DNA from: Caloramator quimbayensis
Lineage (GTDB): Bacteria; Bacillota; Clostridia; Clostridiales; Caloramatoraceae
Length of the DNA stretch: 64,000 bases
Assembly (NCBI RefSeq): GCF_900167605.1
Contig: NZ_FUYH01000003.1
Coordinates: forward strand, 122,909-186,908
Direction: 5' to 3'
Shown: one piece after another, positions 1 to 8,166 of the stretch
Numbering within the stretch: position 1 is the first letter of the stretch
Layout of the letters: every line of letters starts with the position of its first letter
Notes under the pieces: generated by a model
Seen by the model: only the letters and a program-made list of their open reading frames with translations
Told to the model about the DNA's origin: nothing
The model's database searches: none
Made by a program: the position numbers and the translations under genes

Positions 1-463
1 CTAAAAGGTTTAACGAATTTAGTTTCTCTTTATATGATGTATATATAGTTACTAAATCCTCTGTTTTTCTTTTTAATACATCATCTCCTATGGAGTTTAT
101 CATATTTTTAAATTCATTTATATCAACATATTCCTTTTTTAAACTCCTTATTGCATTAAGTGCATTTACTGCAAAGCCTTTTTTATTGTATACTTTATTG
201 AAATATTTAATATTATCTTTTTGCTCTTTTAATATCTCCTCAACAAGCACAAGGGATGCTTCATAGGAGATTAATTCATAGCTGCTAAATTGATTTTTTG
301 AAATCCTTCTTGATAAGTCATCAAAGGTTATAACATCAACGTTATATAATGAGCCTAATCTGCTTATAATTTCACCTCTAACAAATTCTATAAGTTCTCT
401 TGTTGGAGCAAGATATATAACCCTTTTATTTCCTTTTACTGAATTTATTATTTTTTCAAACAA
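1..463 (-). CDS. AddB-like helicase/nuclease subunit, N-terminal part (cut by window edge)
   Basis: The frame is open from a TTG codon at 463-461 to the window edge, giving 154 residues. The TTG follows GGGGTG with a 5-base gap; no ATG occurs between it and the upstream in-frame stop at 502-500. The N-terminus has an IYLAPTRELIEF segment and then VDVITFDDLSRRI. This matches the pattern of AddB-type ATP-dependent nuclease subunits, in which a degenerate Walker-like strand is followed by a 'dV.tFd.La.rv' motif. AddAB processes double-strand DNA ends for recombination. The nuclease domain lies outside the window, so a different UvrD-like or PD-(D/E)XK protein remains possible. Confidence 0.55.
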   Translation of the reverse strand, partial: MFEKIINSVKGNKRVIYLAPTRELIEFVRGEIISRLGSLYNVDVITFDDLSRRISKNQFSSYELISYEASLVLVEEILKEQKDNIKYFNKVYNKKGFAVNALNAIRSLKKEYVDINEFKNMINSIGDDVLKRKTEDLVTIYTSYKEKLNSLNLL

Positions 464-538
464 AATATCACCCCAGCATATTAAAATTTTCCAGTTTAAT
501 TACATTGTATGTCTATAGCTGTAAAAAAGCAATATTAA

Positions 539-563
539 GGCAGGTATCTAACAAATACCTGCC
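539..563 (-). terminator. Intrinsic terminator after the NapH-partner gene
   Basis: A perfect 9-bp stem GGCAGGTAT / ATACCTGCC encloses a 7-base loop. It lies about 70 bp after the stop codon of the minus-strand gene ending at 634. The T-rich tract following on the minus strand is not immediately adjacent, so termination may be partial. Confidence 0.6.
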
Positions 564-633
564 CTCACAGCTTCTATAAAAAATTATTATTCGAACATAT
601 TTTTAGAAAATATAAACCAACTACTTTATAACT

Positions 634-1119
634 TTATTTTTTTACTTCTACACTATGTGTTTTCATATATTCTATTTGTTTTTCAGTCGGCTTCCCGTTT
701 TTTAATATAATTTCAACTGCTTGTTTTGGAAGATATGCTTCTTCAGTTAAGTCAACATCTATACCCTTATAAAATGCAACAAAAGCCCTAACAGCACCAG
801 TTCCTATATCCTTACCTTGAGTATCTATAAAGTTTGCCTCTAAGTCCTTGCACTTAAATGTATCAATTTGGTTTTTATCTATCAAAAATGATTCAGTTAA
901 ATCTTCTTCCGGTATATTAAAATTATTAACAACATCTTTAAATGTATATGAACCCTTTATATCATTTGGATTAAGCTGACCTGATGATTTACCTTCAGTA
1001 ATCTTTCTTGGTATCTTTGTTGAAGTTGTTTTCCAAACTCCGGCTAATTTTGCCAATCCAACTCCTCCAAATATTATTATAAATATACTAATTGCAATAA
1101 TTTTGCTATTTAACTTCAT
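634..1119 (-). CDS. Membrane-anchored partner protein of the NapH-like ferredoxin
   Basis: A protein of about 161 residues with one N-terminal membrane segment (roughly residues 5-24), followed by a soluble domain with an IKGSYTFKDVVNNFNIP segment and a later TGAVRAFVAFYKG segment. From memory, such a domain is also found fused to, or beside, membrane polyferredoxins, but I cannot name the family. ATG 1119 is preferred because AGGGTGGTG sits at ribosome-binding distance, while an earlier GTG-GTG lies inside that site. The start overlaps the end of the NapH-like gene by 14 bp, so the two are translationally coupled and probably function together. Confidence 0.6.
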   Translation of the reverse strand: MKLNSKIIAISIFIIIFGGVGLAKLAGVWKTTSTKIPRKITEGKSSGQLNPNDIKGSYTFKDVVNNFNIPEEDLTESFLIDKNQIDTFKCKDLEANFIDTQGKDIGTGAVRAFVAFYKGIDVDLTEEAYLPKQAVEIILKNGKPTEKQIEYMKTHSVEVKK

Positions 1120-1963
1120 CCATATCACCACCCTTTGTGCTTAAATTGACTGTATTTTCAACAGGACATAAAACATCTGAAGTACATTTTAAACATCTAA
1201 TGCATTGATGGTCTTTTATAGAATCTTTATCTGATACCACAATATTCATAGGACAACCTTTATCACATACTTTACAAGAAATACATATATTTTTATTTCT
1301 TCTAATTTTAAATATACTTATAAAATTAAATAGCCCTAAAAATCCACCAAGTGGACATAAATATTTGCACCATGGTCTTTCTATAAAAAGTGATGATACC
1401 AATACAACTATTAATAAAACTATTGCTTGTATTTTAACTTCGCCTGTCCAAAAATTAAATAGTGCATAATAAGGGTCTATATCATTAAATAACAATTTAC
1501 CTGTTTTACCTATAACATATACTATCCAAATAAATGTAAAGTATCTTAAATATCTTAGCTTTTTATCTAATTTATTAGGTATAAAAATATTATACCTTCT
1601 ACCAAAAATCTTTTTACCTATCTTTCCTATCCATTCTTGAACTGAACCTAAAGGGCATACCCATCCGCAAAATACTGATCCAAATAATATAGATAAAAAT
1701 ATTACTATTCCAAGCATAACAAATGAGGATTCATGTATTTTTTGAACAAAACTTCCATCTGTTGCGAACTTATATATTGATACTACTCCACCAAATGGAC
1801 ACAATCCATGCAATGATGCTTTTGAGATAAATGGTATTGTTATATTCTTCCTGGAAAGATATTCATTTAGTGCAGTCAATAAAATCGTAGCAAAGAAAAA
1901 TATTTGAACAAATAATCTAATTTTTATATTTCTGCTTTTCTCCATTGATTTAATCTTTGTCAT
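1106..1963 (-). CDS. NapH/YccM-type membrane 4Fe-4S ferredoxin
   Basis: A 285-residue polytopic protein. Membrane segments lie near residues 16-35, 80-100, 138-152 and 176-194. Two CxxxCP motifs occur at the membrane face (99-104, CGWVCP; 199-204, CKYLCP). The C-terminal domain carries two ferredoxin motifs: C227, C230, C233, C237, and C254, C257, C260, C266 (the last spaced unusually, with five residues between Cys260 and Cys266). This matches the NapH/NosR/YccM family, which moves electrons between quinone or flavin donors and periplasmic or cytosolic partners. The substrate here is unknown. An AAGAAGGTGG ribosome site precedes ATG 1963. It forms an operon with the overlapping downstream partner. 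Confidence 0.85.
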   Translation of the reverse strand: MTKIKSMEKSRNIKIRLFVQIFFFATILLTALNEYLSRKNITIPFISKASLHGLCPFGGVVSIYKFATDGSFVQKIHESSFVMLGIVIFLSILFGSVFCGWVCPLGSVQEWIGKIGKKIFGRRYNIFIPNKLDKKLRYLRYFTFIWIVYVIGKTGKLLFNDIDPYYALFNFWTGEVKIQAIVLLIVVLVSSLFIERPWCKYLCPLGGFLGLFNFISIFKIRRNKNICISCKVCDKGCPMNIVVSDKDSIKDHQCIRCLKCTSDVLCPVENTVNLSTKGGDMDEVK

Positions 1964-2476
1964 TTAATATACCACCTTCTTAAATATTTTGCTTCCACAC
2001 TCAATTGTTTAATATCGTATCCATTTACTATTCCATTTCACGCTCCTTGTCCTATTTCTGCCCCATTTTTGCACTCTACCTTAAATTTTATTGATTTATC
2101 TTATACTTTGATTATAGTTTCATATTGTGATTAATTTATGTGAGTTCTGTGTAGATTTTGTGAAGTTGATTTTTTCAACTTTCTTTTATTATGAAAAATA
2201 ATTGCATAAAAATTTTTCTCCAAAATCCACCCAATATCTATATAGCTCCCATTTTATTACACAAAAAATTCCTATCATTTTTGCCAAGCAGGATAGGGTT
2301 TTTGTAATTTTATTTTTTAAATTTTAAAAAAAATTAGGACAGGTATTCTAATTGAATACCTGTCCCAACTATTGACAAAGAGCCTTCCATAACTGAACTG
2401 CCTATTTTGGGGCTACTTTAGCTTGGTTTAGGTTTATTGGTGGGGCAGATTTGTTTATGTATGTCTCCTTAATTTT
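1964..2476. other. Gene-free interval of 513 bp; possible remnant of an IS end
   Basis: I see no credible coding frame here. It holds the promoter side of the NapH-like gene, the hut-cluster terminator at 2337-2365, and a stretch at about 2372-2460 of different texture. Read on the minus strand this stretch contains GGCTCTTTGTCAATAG, which resembles the terminal inverted repeat of ISL3-family elements as I remember them. No transposase frame accompanies it, so at most it is a relic. Confidence 0.4.
2337..2365 (-). terminator. Intrinsic terminator of the hut cluster
   Basis: A perfect 12-bp stem (GGACAGGTATTC / GAATACCTGTCC) with a 5-base loop is followed on the minus strand by TAATTTTTTTT. 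It sits about 110 bp after the end of the methionine sulfoxide reductase gene. Confidence 0.85.
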
Positions 2477-2983
2477 TTATACTCTCGCAATCTCTTCCCA
2501 CTTTATATATTTGTTCATTACTTCAACAGCTTTTTCAAGATATATTTTATCCACTTCATCGAACCTGTTGAAAATCGGGCTGTCTATGTCCAAAACACCG
2601 TATAATATTCCATCCTTTATAATAGGAACTACTATTTCAGAATTTGAAGCACTGTCACAGGCGATATGCCCCTCAAATTCATGAACGTTTGGAACTACAT
2701 AGGTCTTTTTATCTCTAACTGCACTTCCGCACACTCCCCTTCCTACTTTAATCCTGACACAGGCAATTTTCCCTCCAAAGGGTCCTAATACTAATTCTCC
2801 GTCCTTCATTATATAAAACCCTGCCCAGTTAATATCATCAAGATTATTATATAAAAGGGAGGCTGTATTGCATATATTTGCCAGAGAATCCTCCTCAGAA
2901 GAAATAAGCCCTTCCAAAGCAGGCAAAAGCATATCATAGAAACTCTCTTTAGTATCAGCCTTTATTTTCCCTAAATTTTCCAT
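2477..2983 (-). CDS. msrC: Free methionine-(R)-sulfoxide reductase (GAF domain)
   Basis: 168 residues forming a single GAF domain. The motif series NWAGFYI, ELVLGPFGGKIACVRI, GRGVCGSAV, HIACDSASNSEIVVP and GVLDIDSP is typical of fRMsr (YebR/MsrC). The three conserved cysteines fall at 75, 85 and 109, the same spacing as the catalytic and resolving cysteines of the E. coli enzyme. The enzyme reduces free Met-(R)-sulfoxide in the cytoplasm, with thioredoxin as usual reductant. AAGGAGG precedes ATG 2983. It begins 10 bp after hutI and is the last gene of that operon, an unusual place for an oxidative-repair enzyme. Confidence 0.9.
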   Translation of the reverse strand: MENLGKIKADTKESFYDMLLPALEGLISSEEDSLANICNTASLLYNNLDDINWAGFYIMKDGELVLGPFGGKIACVRIKVGRGVCGSAVRDKKTYVVPNVHEFEGHIACDSASNSEIVVPIIKDGILYGVLDIDSPIFNRFDEVDKIYLEKAVEVMNKYIKWEEIARV

Positions 2984-2993
2984 AGTATCCTCC

Positions 2994-4244
2994 TTAATAG
3001 CATAGTCTTCCTTCTTTTACTACTATTTTACCATTTTTAATTACTGTGTTAACGTGATTTATTCCAAAATGATATATTATATAATTCTCATTAGGAGCAT
3101 CCATAATAAGTATATCCGCATTCTTACCCTTTTCAATGCTTCCTACTTTATCTCCTCTGTCAATAGCATAGGCTGAATTTATGGTCATGGCGTTTATAAC
3201 CTCCTGAGGCGTCAAGCCCATTCCCATAGATGCAAATACCATAATACCTTGAAGGGATTCTGTAGGACATGTGCCCGGATTATAATCTGTTGCAAGTGCA
3301 ACAGGAAGTCCCATATCAATCATTTTTCTGCCTCTTGCATATTTTCCGAGCCTTAAATAAAAGGATGTCCCAGGAAGCAGTACAGGAATTACTCCTCCTT
3401 CCTTCATAGCTTCAATTCCCTCATCAGATGCTGCAATAAGATGTTCTGCTGACACCGCACCAATTCTTCCTGCAAGTTCTGCACCGCCCATAGGCTCTAT
3501 TTCATCCGCATGTATTTTTATTTTAAGTCCATGCTCTTTCCCTTTTAAAAGTATCCTCTCGCTCTCCTCAACAGAGAAAACTCCTTCCTCACAAAAGCAG
3601 TCTATAAATTCAGCAAGTTCTTTCTCTGCAACATAGGGAATAATGCGTTCAGTCATAAGATTTATGTAACCTTCTCTATTATCTTTATACTCCTCTGGTA
3701 CAGCATGGGCTCCCATATAGGTTCTTATAATTTCTACTGGGTGTGTGCAGTCCCTTAATACCTCGAGACATTTAACCTCATCTACAAAATTAAGTCCATA
3801 TCCAGACTTTGCTTCTACCGTTGTAGTCCCCCAAAGAAGCATAATATCAAGACTTCTTATCATCTTTTTCATAAGCTGATCATAGGATGCAGCTCTTGTA
3901 GCTCTAACCGTACTTAAAATTCCCCCGCCCATTTTAAGTATTTCTATATATGGTACTCCCTTTAGCTTTAATTCAATTTCATTTTCCCTTGAACCGTAAT
4001 GTACAAGATGAGTATGAGGATCAACAAATCCTGGAAGAACAGTTTTATACTCTGCATCTATAATCTCAGTATGCCTGTCACAGAACTCTTCTCCATCGCC
4101 TTCCCCGACTTCCTGAATTATTCCATTTTCAACTGCTATAAAGCCTCTCTCTATTATACCAAGGTCCTGCATATGTTCTTTTATTTTAGGTCCATTTGAT
4201 TTGCAGGTAAGTATTCTTGCATTTTTAATTATTATATCAGCCAT
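2994..4244 (-). CDS. hutI: Imidazolonepropionase
   Basis: 416 residues, amidohydrolase fold. It hydrolyses 4-imidazolone-5-propionate to N-formimidoyl-glutamate, the third step of histidine degradation. Metal-binding motif FVDPHTHLV lies near the N-terminus; further motifs are YMGAHAVP, IHADEIE, AEHLIAAS and LATDYNPGTCPTES, all typical of HutI. The frame is open upstream, but ATG 4244 is chosen because AGGAGGTG precedes it by five bases and the protein then begins with the family's usual MADIIIKNARIL strand. It is transcribed after hutH. HutU, the intermediate enzyme, is not in the window. Confidence 0.95.
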   Translation of the reverse strand: MADIIIKNARILTCKSNGPKIKEHMQDLGIIERGFIAVENGIIQEVGEGDGEEFCDRHTEIIDAEYKTVLPGFVDPHTHLVHYGSRENEIELKLKGVPYIEILKMGGGILSTVRATRAASYDQLMKKMIRSLDIMLLWGTTTVEAKSGYGLNFVDEVKCLEVLRDCTHPVEIIRTYMGAHAVPEEYKDNREGYINLMTERIIPYVAEKELAEFIDCFCEEGVFSVEESERILLKGKEHGLKIKIHADEIEPMGGAELAGRIGAVSAEHLIAASDEGIEAMKEGGVIPVLLPGTSFYLRLGKYARGRKMIDMGLPVALATDYNPGTCPTESLQGIMVFASMGMGLTPQEVINAMTINSAYAIDRGDKVGSIEKGKNADILIMDAPNENYIIYHFGINHVNTVIKNGKIVVKEGRLCY

Positions 4245-4265
4245 GCTGCACCTCCTATAAAAATT

Positions 4266-4287
4266 TTGGGTGAGATTTCCCACCCAA
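4266..4287 (-). terminator. Hairpin between hutH and hutI
   Basis: A 7-bp stem TTGGGTG / CACCCAA with an 8-base loop is followed on the minus strand by AATTTTTA, immediately ahead of the hutI ribosome site. It may be a partial terminator or an mRNA processing/stability element that sets the hutH:hutI ratio. Confidence 0.45.
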
Positions 4288-4305
4288 TAATAAACTTTAT
4301 ATTTA

Positions 4306-5832
4306 TTATAATATTTCACCAACTTCATTTTCAACCGTTCTTACAAGTTCTCCCGATGTTATAAGGCTGCTTGCCTTGTTTATATCCACATACATAACTC
4401 TGTCTTCATTTAAAGGCTCAATGTGTTTCCTTATAAGATTATACGCCCTTTGTGTACCTTTTCCAAGCTTTACATCCCCTCTAAAATGCAGAGCCTGAGA
4501 TGATGCAAGATACTCTATTCCAAGAACCCTTGAAACATTGTATAATATGTTCCTTGCCTTTCTTGCAGCGATTGTTCCCATGCTTACATGATCCTCCTGA
4601 TTTGCTGAGGATGGTATAGAATCAACGGATGCAGGGTGAGCAAGCACCTTATTCTCAGAAACAAGAGCTGCTGCTGAATATTGAGCTATCATAAATCCAG
4701 AATTTAGTCCTCCCTTTTTGGTAAGGAATGGTGGAAGGTCGTTAAGCTGATAATTAACAAGCCTTTCTATTCTTCTTTCAGAAACATTAGCAAGCTCCGA
4801 TAAGGCAATCCCTAAAAAGTCCATTGCAAGAGCCATAGGCTGTCCATGAAAGTTTCCCCCAGATATTACCCTATCCTCGTCTTCAAATATTAAAGGATTA
4901 TCTGTTGCAGAGTTTATTTCAGTTTCAACAACCCTTTTAACATATTCTATTGCATCCTTGCTTGCACCGTGTATCTGTGGTATACATCTTAATGTATAGG
5001 CATCCTGTACCCTTATCTCTCCCTGCTTTGTTGTAAGGCTGCTTCCATCTAAAAGAGTTAAAAGATTTTTAGCACATTTAATCTGACCTTTCTGCGGTCT
5101 CACTTCATGTACCCTGTGATAATAAGCATCCGTTATTCCCTTTAAACTTTCAACAGTCATAGATGCCACTATATCTGCAGTCTTTGAAATATTTACAGCA
5201 TCATAAATCGTAAGAGCCCCAACCGCTGTCATGACCTGAGTTCCATTTATAAGTGCAAGTCCTTCCTTTTCCACAAGCTCAATTATATCAATACCTGCTT
5301 TCTCCATAGCCTCTTTTCCAGAAAGCCTCTCTCCGTTATAATAAGCCTCTCCCTCTCCAATCATAACAAGAACCATATGGGATAAAGGTGCTAAATCTCC
5401 GCTTGCCCCCAGAGAGCCTTTCTCATATATAACAGGATGTACCCCTTTATTGAGCATATCTATTAAAGTTTTAACCGTTGAAATTCTAACCCCTGAGTAT
5501 CCCTTTGAAAGTGCATTAGCGCGGAGAAGCATTATAGCTCTTACAATCTCAGTATCAAACTCTTCTCCAACGCCGCAGGCATGGGAAACTATTAAATTCC
5601 TCTGAAGTTTTTTAGCATCGTCCTTAGATATTACAACATCGGAAAACTTACCAAATCCAGTTGTAATTCCATATTCAACCCTGCCCTCTTCAACGAATCT
5701 ATCTACAAGAGCTCTTGCCTTTTCTATCCTCTCTTTAGCTTCCCCTGAAAGCTCAACTATATAACCGTTTCTCGCAACATTAACCACATCTTCAATTTTA
5801 AGATTTTGCCCATCTATAATTACCTTATTCAA
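4306..5832 (-). CDS. hutH: Histidine ammonia-lyase
   Basis: 508 residues. It deaminates L-histidine to trans-urocanate. The Ala-Ser-Gly triad that cyclises to the MIO electrophile is at residues 143-145 within GSLGASGDLAPLSH. YGITTGFGKF and NFHGQPMA motifs are present. The start is the TTG at 5832: AAAGGGGG lies at proper distance upstream and the length then matches the family, while the upstream ATG adds 15 unconserved residues. A TATAAT-like -10 lies at 5864-5869 with a weak -35. First gene of the hut cluster. Confidence 0.95.
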   Translation of the reverse strand: MNKVIIDGQNLKIEDVVNVARNGYIVELSGEAKERIEKARALVDRFVEEGRVEYGITTGFGKFSDVVISKDDAKKLQRNLIVSHACGVGEEFDTEIVRAIMLLRANALSKGYSGVRISTVKTLIDMLNKGVHPVIYEKGSLGASGDLAPLSHMVLVMIGEGEAYYNGERLSGKEAMEKAGIDIIELVEKEGLALINGTQVMTAVGALTIYDAVNISKTADIVASMTVESLKGITDAYYHRVHEVRPQKGQIKCAKNLLTLLDGSSLTTKQGEIRVQDAYTLRCIPQIHGASKDAIEYVKRVVETEINSATDNPLIFEDEDRVISGGNFHGQPMALAMDFLGIALSELANVSERRIERLVNYQLNDLPPFLTKKGGLNSGFMIAQYSAAALVSENKVLAHPASVDSIPSSANQEDHVSMGTIAARKARNILYNVSRVLGIEYLASSQALHFRGDVKLGKGTQRAYNLIRKHIEPLNEDRVMYVDINKASSLITSGELVRTVENEVGEIL

Positions 5833-5950
5833 AATATTACCCCCTTTATGACTTCTTAAACTAATTATATCATTCATATTAAATAATTGTTAGACTTTGA
5901 ATTGTCTGAATATTTTCAAGGTATTATCATGTTAAAGCGATTAAAAAAAA

Positions 5951-6021
5951 CCCATAATACTGCTAAAGTCAATATAAATCTTCTTAATAAGCGGAAAAGA
6001 TTGACTATGCAGTATTATGGG
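5951..6021 (-). repeat. Dispersed hairpin element, copy A (terminator-like, long loop)
   Basis: Arms CCCATAATACTGC / GCAGTATTATGGG (13 bp) and a nested AGTCAAT / ATTGACT stem enclose a loop of 26 bases. On the minus strand it ends in GGGTTTTTTTT, so it can terminate the gene ending at 6054. The same arms and a similar loop sequence recur at 44678-44741. Confidence 0.75.
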
Positions 6022-6053
6022 GTTTATAAGTCTCCCAAAAATTTATGTTCCTT

Positions 6054-7031
6054 TTATATTTTATCTACCACTATCTTATTGTCATTACATTTATAAACAA
6101 CATGATTATCCTTAATATCAACTAAAGTTGAATCAGGTTTTATTTTTATCGTCCTGTCATTTACAACATCATAAACATAATCCTTATAAACAAGAAAAAC
6201 TTTATTATCTCTATTAAATACGCTTTCATAGGATAAATCCTCTATATGCCTTTCATTTACCACATTTCCGTCCTTAACAACAAAAACAGTTCCCTCTTTA
6301 TCCAAAGAAAGCAGATATATATTATCCTCCTCATCAACTCCAAGAAGCTTAAATCTTTTATTATCTTCATATTTAAAAATCTTAGATTTTATGTGTACTT
6401 TATTATCGATATCCTCATAAATAAGGGCATCTTTATTATTTAAAAGCTGTATATCCTCTATTTTTTTACCCTTTGCATATACTGAAACATTTTTCATGAT
6501 ATCCACTCTATATATATTATTTTTAGAAATACCAAAGTTTTTAGTTTTAGCATTTATATAAATCATATTAGTATAGCTTGAATATCTCACATCACAGATT
6601 TCTTCAATCTTACTTGCTTTAAAGGCTTTATGCTCTGTGCTTTCCCTTTTATCTATGTCATAGGTTTTTATAGCCAGATTTTCATCATCATAAGTAATAT
6701 ACATAACAATATTTCTATCCGAAAGAGGCAAAGAATATATTATAGGAACATCATCTTCTACAACATCATAAACATTATCAGTTTTTATATCTTTTATATA
6801 AAGTTTGTCCGAATCTACATAGGTAACATAATTCCCATCAAAGGTTGCAGCAACATATTTAGCGCCTTCAGGCAAAACAGTCTCATTTTTATTAAAATTT
6901 AAGATAGATTTTGTATTTCCCTTCATTTTTATTACTTTACTATCCCCAAGGATGATATTATTAACATAGCACAAAGGCATAAAGGTCAATCCTATACCTA
7001 TTAAAATATATATAAGAAGCTTTTTTAACAT
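6054..7031 (-). CDS. Exported or membrane-anchored protein of unknown function
   Basis: 325 residues that I do not recognise as a named family. An N-terminal hydrophobic segment (about residues 5-25) suggests a signal anchor. The rest is rich in short alternating beta-strand segments with repeated 'YVDSDKLYIKDI', 'IYSLPLSDRNIVMYI', 'NIYRVDI' type units, resembling a beta-propeller. An AGGATG ribosome site precedes ATG 7031. It starts 11 bp after the phosphodiester glycosidase gene, so the two are co-transcribed and both probably act outside the cell. Copy A of the dispersed hairpin lies just after its stop. Confidence 0.6.
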   Translation of the reverse strand: MLKKLLIYILIGIGLTFMPLCYVNNIILGDSKVIKMKGNTKSILNFNKNETVLPEGAKYVAATFDGNYVTYVDSDKLYIKDIKTDNVYDVVEDDVPIIYSLPLSDRNIVMYITYDDENLAIKTYDIDKRESTEHKAFKASKIEEICDVRYSSYTNMIYINAKTKNFGISKNNIYRVDIMKNVSVYAKGKKIEDIQLLNNKDALIYEDIDNKVHIKSKIFKYEDNKRFKLLGVDEEDNIYLLSLDKEGTVFVVKDGNVVNERHIEDLSYESVFNRDNKVFLVYKDYVYDVVNDRTIKIKPDSTLVDIKDNHVVYKCNDNKIVVDKI

Positions 7032-7042
7032 ATATCCACATC

Positions 7043-7984
7043 CTATTCTACAATGAATGCTGAAGGAATTGCTCTTTCACCTAATATATCCGAGGGTTTG
7101 TTTACTAATTTTCCATCGTTATACATAGTTGCAGAAGAGCCTCCATCAAGATTGGAAGCATTATACGCACCGTATTCGAGAAGTATGTCCTGAACATCCT
7201 TTAAAGTAGCTCCGAGACTGTCTTTCTGCCTTCCATCGATTGTAAGAAGAAGCACCTTCCCGTCTTGAGTTTGTCCTATTGCTGTTCTTGGAGCAATTCC
7301 CCATCCCCCGTCACCTTTTTTAATCATAGGCTTACCATTAACTATAAGTGCAGGGCCAAAGGAAATCGCATCTCTTAATTTCAAATTTTCAATTTCATCA
7401 TATTTATATTGACCTACTATAAGCACATCTTTGTTATTAAATCCAACTATGTTAAAGGTCTTTTCATCATCTATGAACTTTATTCTGCCATCTTCAATTA
7501 TAATACCTGATGGTATTCCCCCTGTACCTGTCATGGCATTGCTAAAGCCTCCCGCATTTATGCCGGCTGCTGCATTATATCTTTTTAATATTTGTCCTAA
7601 AGTTTCCCCTCTTTTCCCAAGATCCGAAGATGTCCCAATTCTAACCCTTCTTGGGTTGTCCACAATTAACAAATAGCCCTTATATCTGCTGCTTTCAATA
7701 TTTATACACTCAACATTATTGCTGCTGTATTTAACCTCTATTGCATCCTCATTTTCGCTCTCTGTCGGAGAATCTACTTTATTTTCATCCATAATCTTGT
7801 TTATCTCATTATCATTTAAAAAGAGTTTTGCTATATATTTATGATTCATCGTTGTCATTGCGGAGGTAACTATAGTATTTCTAATATTCTTAAAGGGCCC
7901 GTAAAACACTAAATAGGTTCCAAAGGCTGTACAGAATATAAATTCAAATACTAAAAAAAACATCACTTTCTTAAATAGTTTCAA
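7043..7984 (-). CDS. Phosphodiester glycosidase family protein (NAGPA domain)
   Basis: 313 residues: an N-terminal membrane anchor (about 7-27) followed by an exported NAGPA/DUF2233 domain. Typical motifs are GINAGGFS, GGIPSGIII, IAPRTAIGQ, LLLTIDGRQ and the C-terminal NASNLDGGSSATMY. The family is related to the uncovering enzyme that removes GlcNAc from phosphodiesters; bacterial members are linked to cell-wall or exopolysaccharide modification, but the substrate here is unknown. The start is a TTG (7984) preceded by GGGGGAGAG. Co-transcribed with the beta-rich exported protein downstream. Confidence 0.85.
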   Translation of the reverse strand: MKLFKKVMFFLVFEFIFCTAFGTYLVFYGPFKNIRNTIVTSAMTTMNHKYIAKLFLNDNEINKIMDENKVDSPTESENEDAIEVKYSSNNVECINIESSRYKGYLLIVDNPRRVRIGTSSDLGKRGETLGQILKRYNAAAGINAGGFSNAMTGTGGIPSGIIIEDGRIKFIDDEKTFNIVGFNNKDVLIVGQYKYDEIENLKLRDAISFGPALIVNGKPMIKKGDGGWGIAPRTAIGQTQDGKVLLLTIDGRQKDSLGATLKDVQDILLEYGAYNASNLDGGSSATMYNDGKLVNKPSDILGERAIPSAFIVE

Positions 7985-8100
7985 GTTCTCTCCCCCTGAA
8001 AATAAAAAATAAAATATTTTTTTACATTCTATTAGTTTATATTAAATCTAAAATTATTCAATAAAGATTTTGTTAAAATAATATAAATTTTTATATAGAA

Positions 8101-8152
8101 AAACCATAGAAATTTTGGTTGCTTTAAAAAGTTCACCAGTATTCTATGGTTT
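8101..8152 (-). terminator. Terminator with long loop after the TSUP gene
   Basis: Arms AAACCATAGAA / TTCTATGGTTT (11 bp) enclose 30 bases that contain an inner TGGT / ACCA pairing. On the minus strand the stem runs into GGTTTTTC. It lies just past the stop of the gene ending at 8167. Confidence 0.65.
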
Positions 8153-8166
8153 AACGTAAATTTATG

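Noticed and set aside
2254..2304. CCTATC / GATAGG arms followed by GTTTTTG on the plus strand
   Set aside because: There is no plus-strand gene upstream to terminate and the loop is long; not called as a terminator.
2451..2684. Plus-strand frame opposite the methionine sulfoxide reductase
   Set aside because: Antisense shadow of a gene with clear family motifs; no ribosome site.
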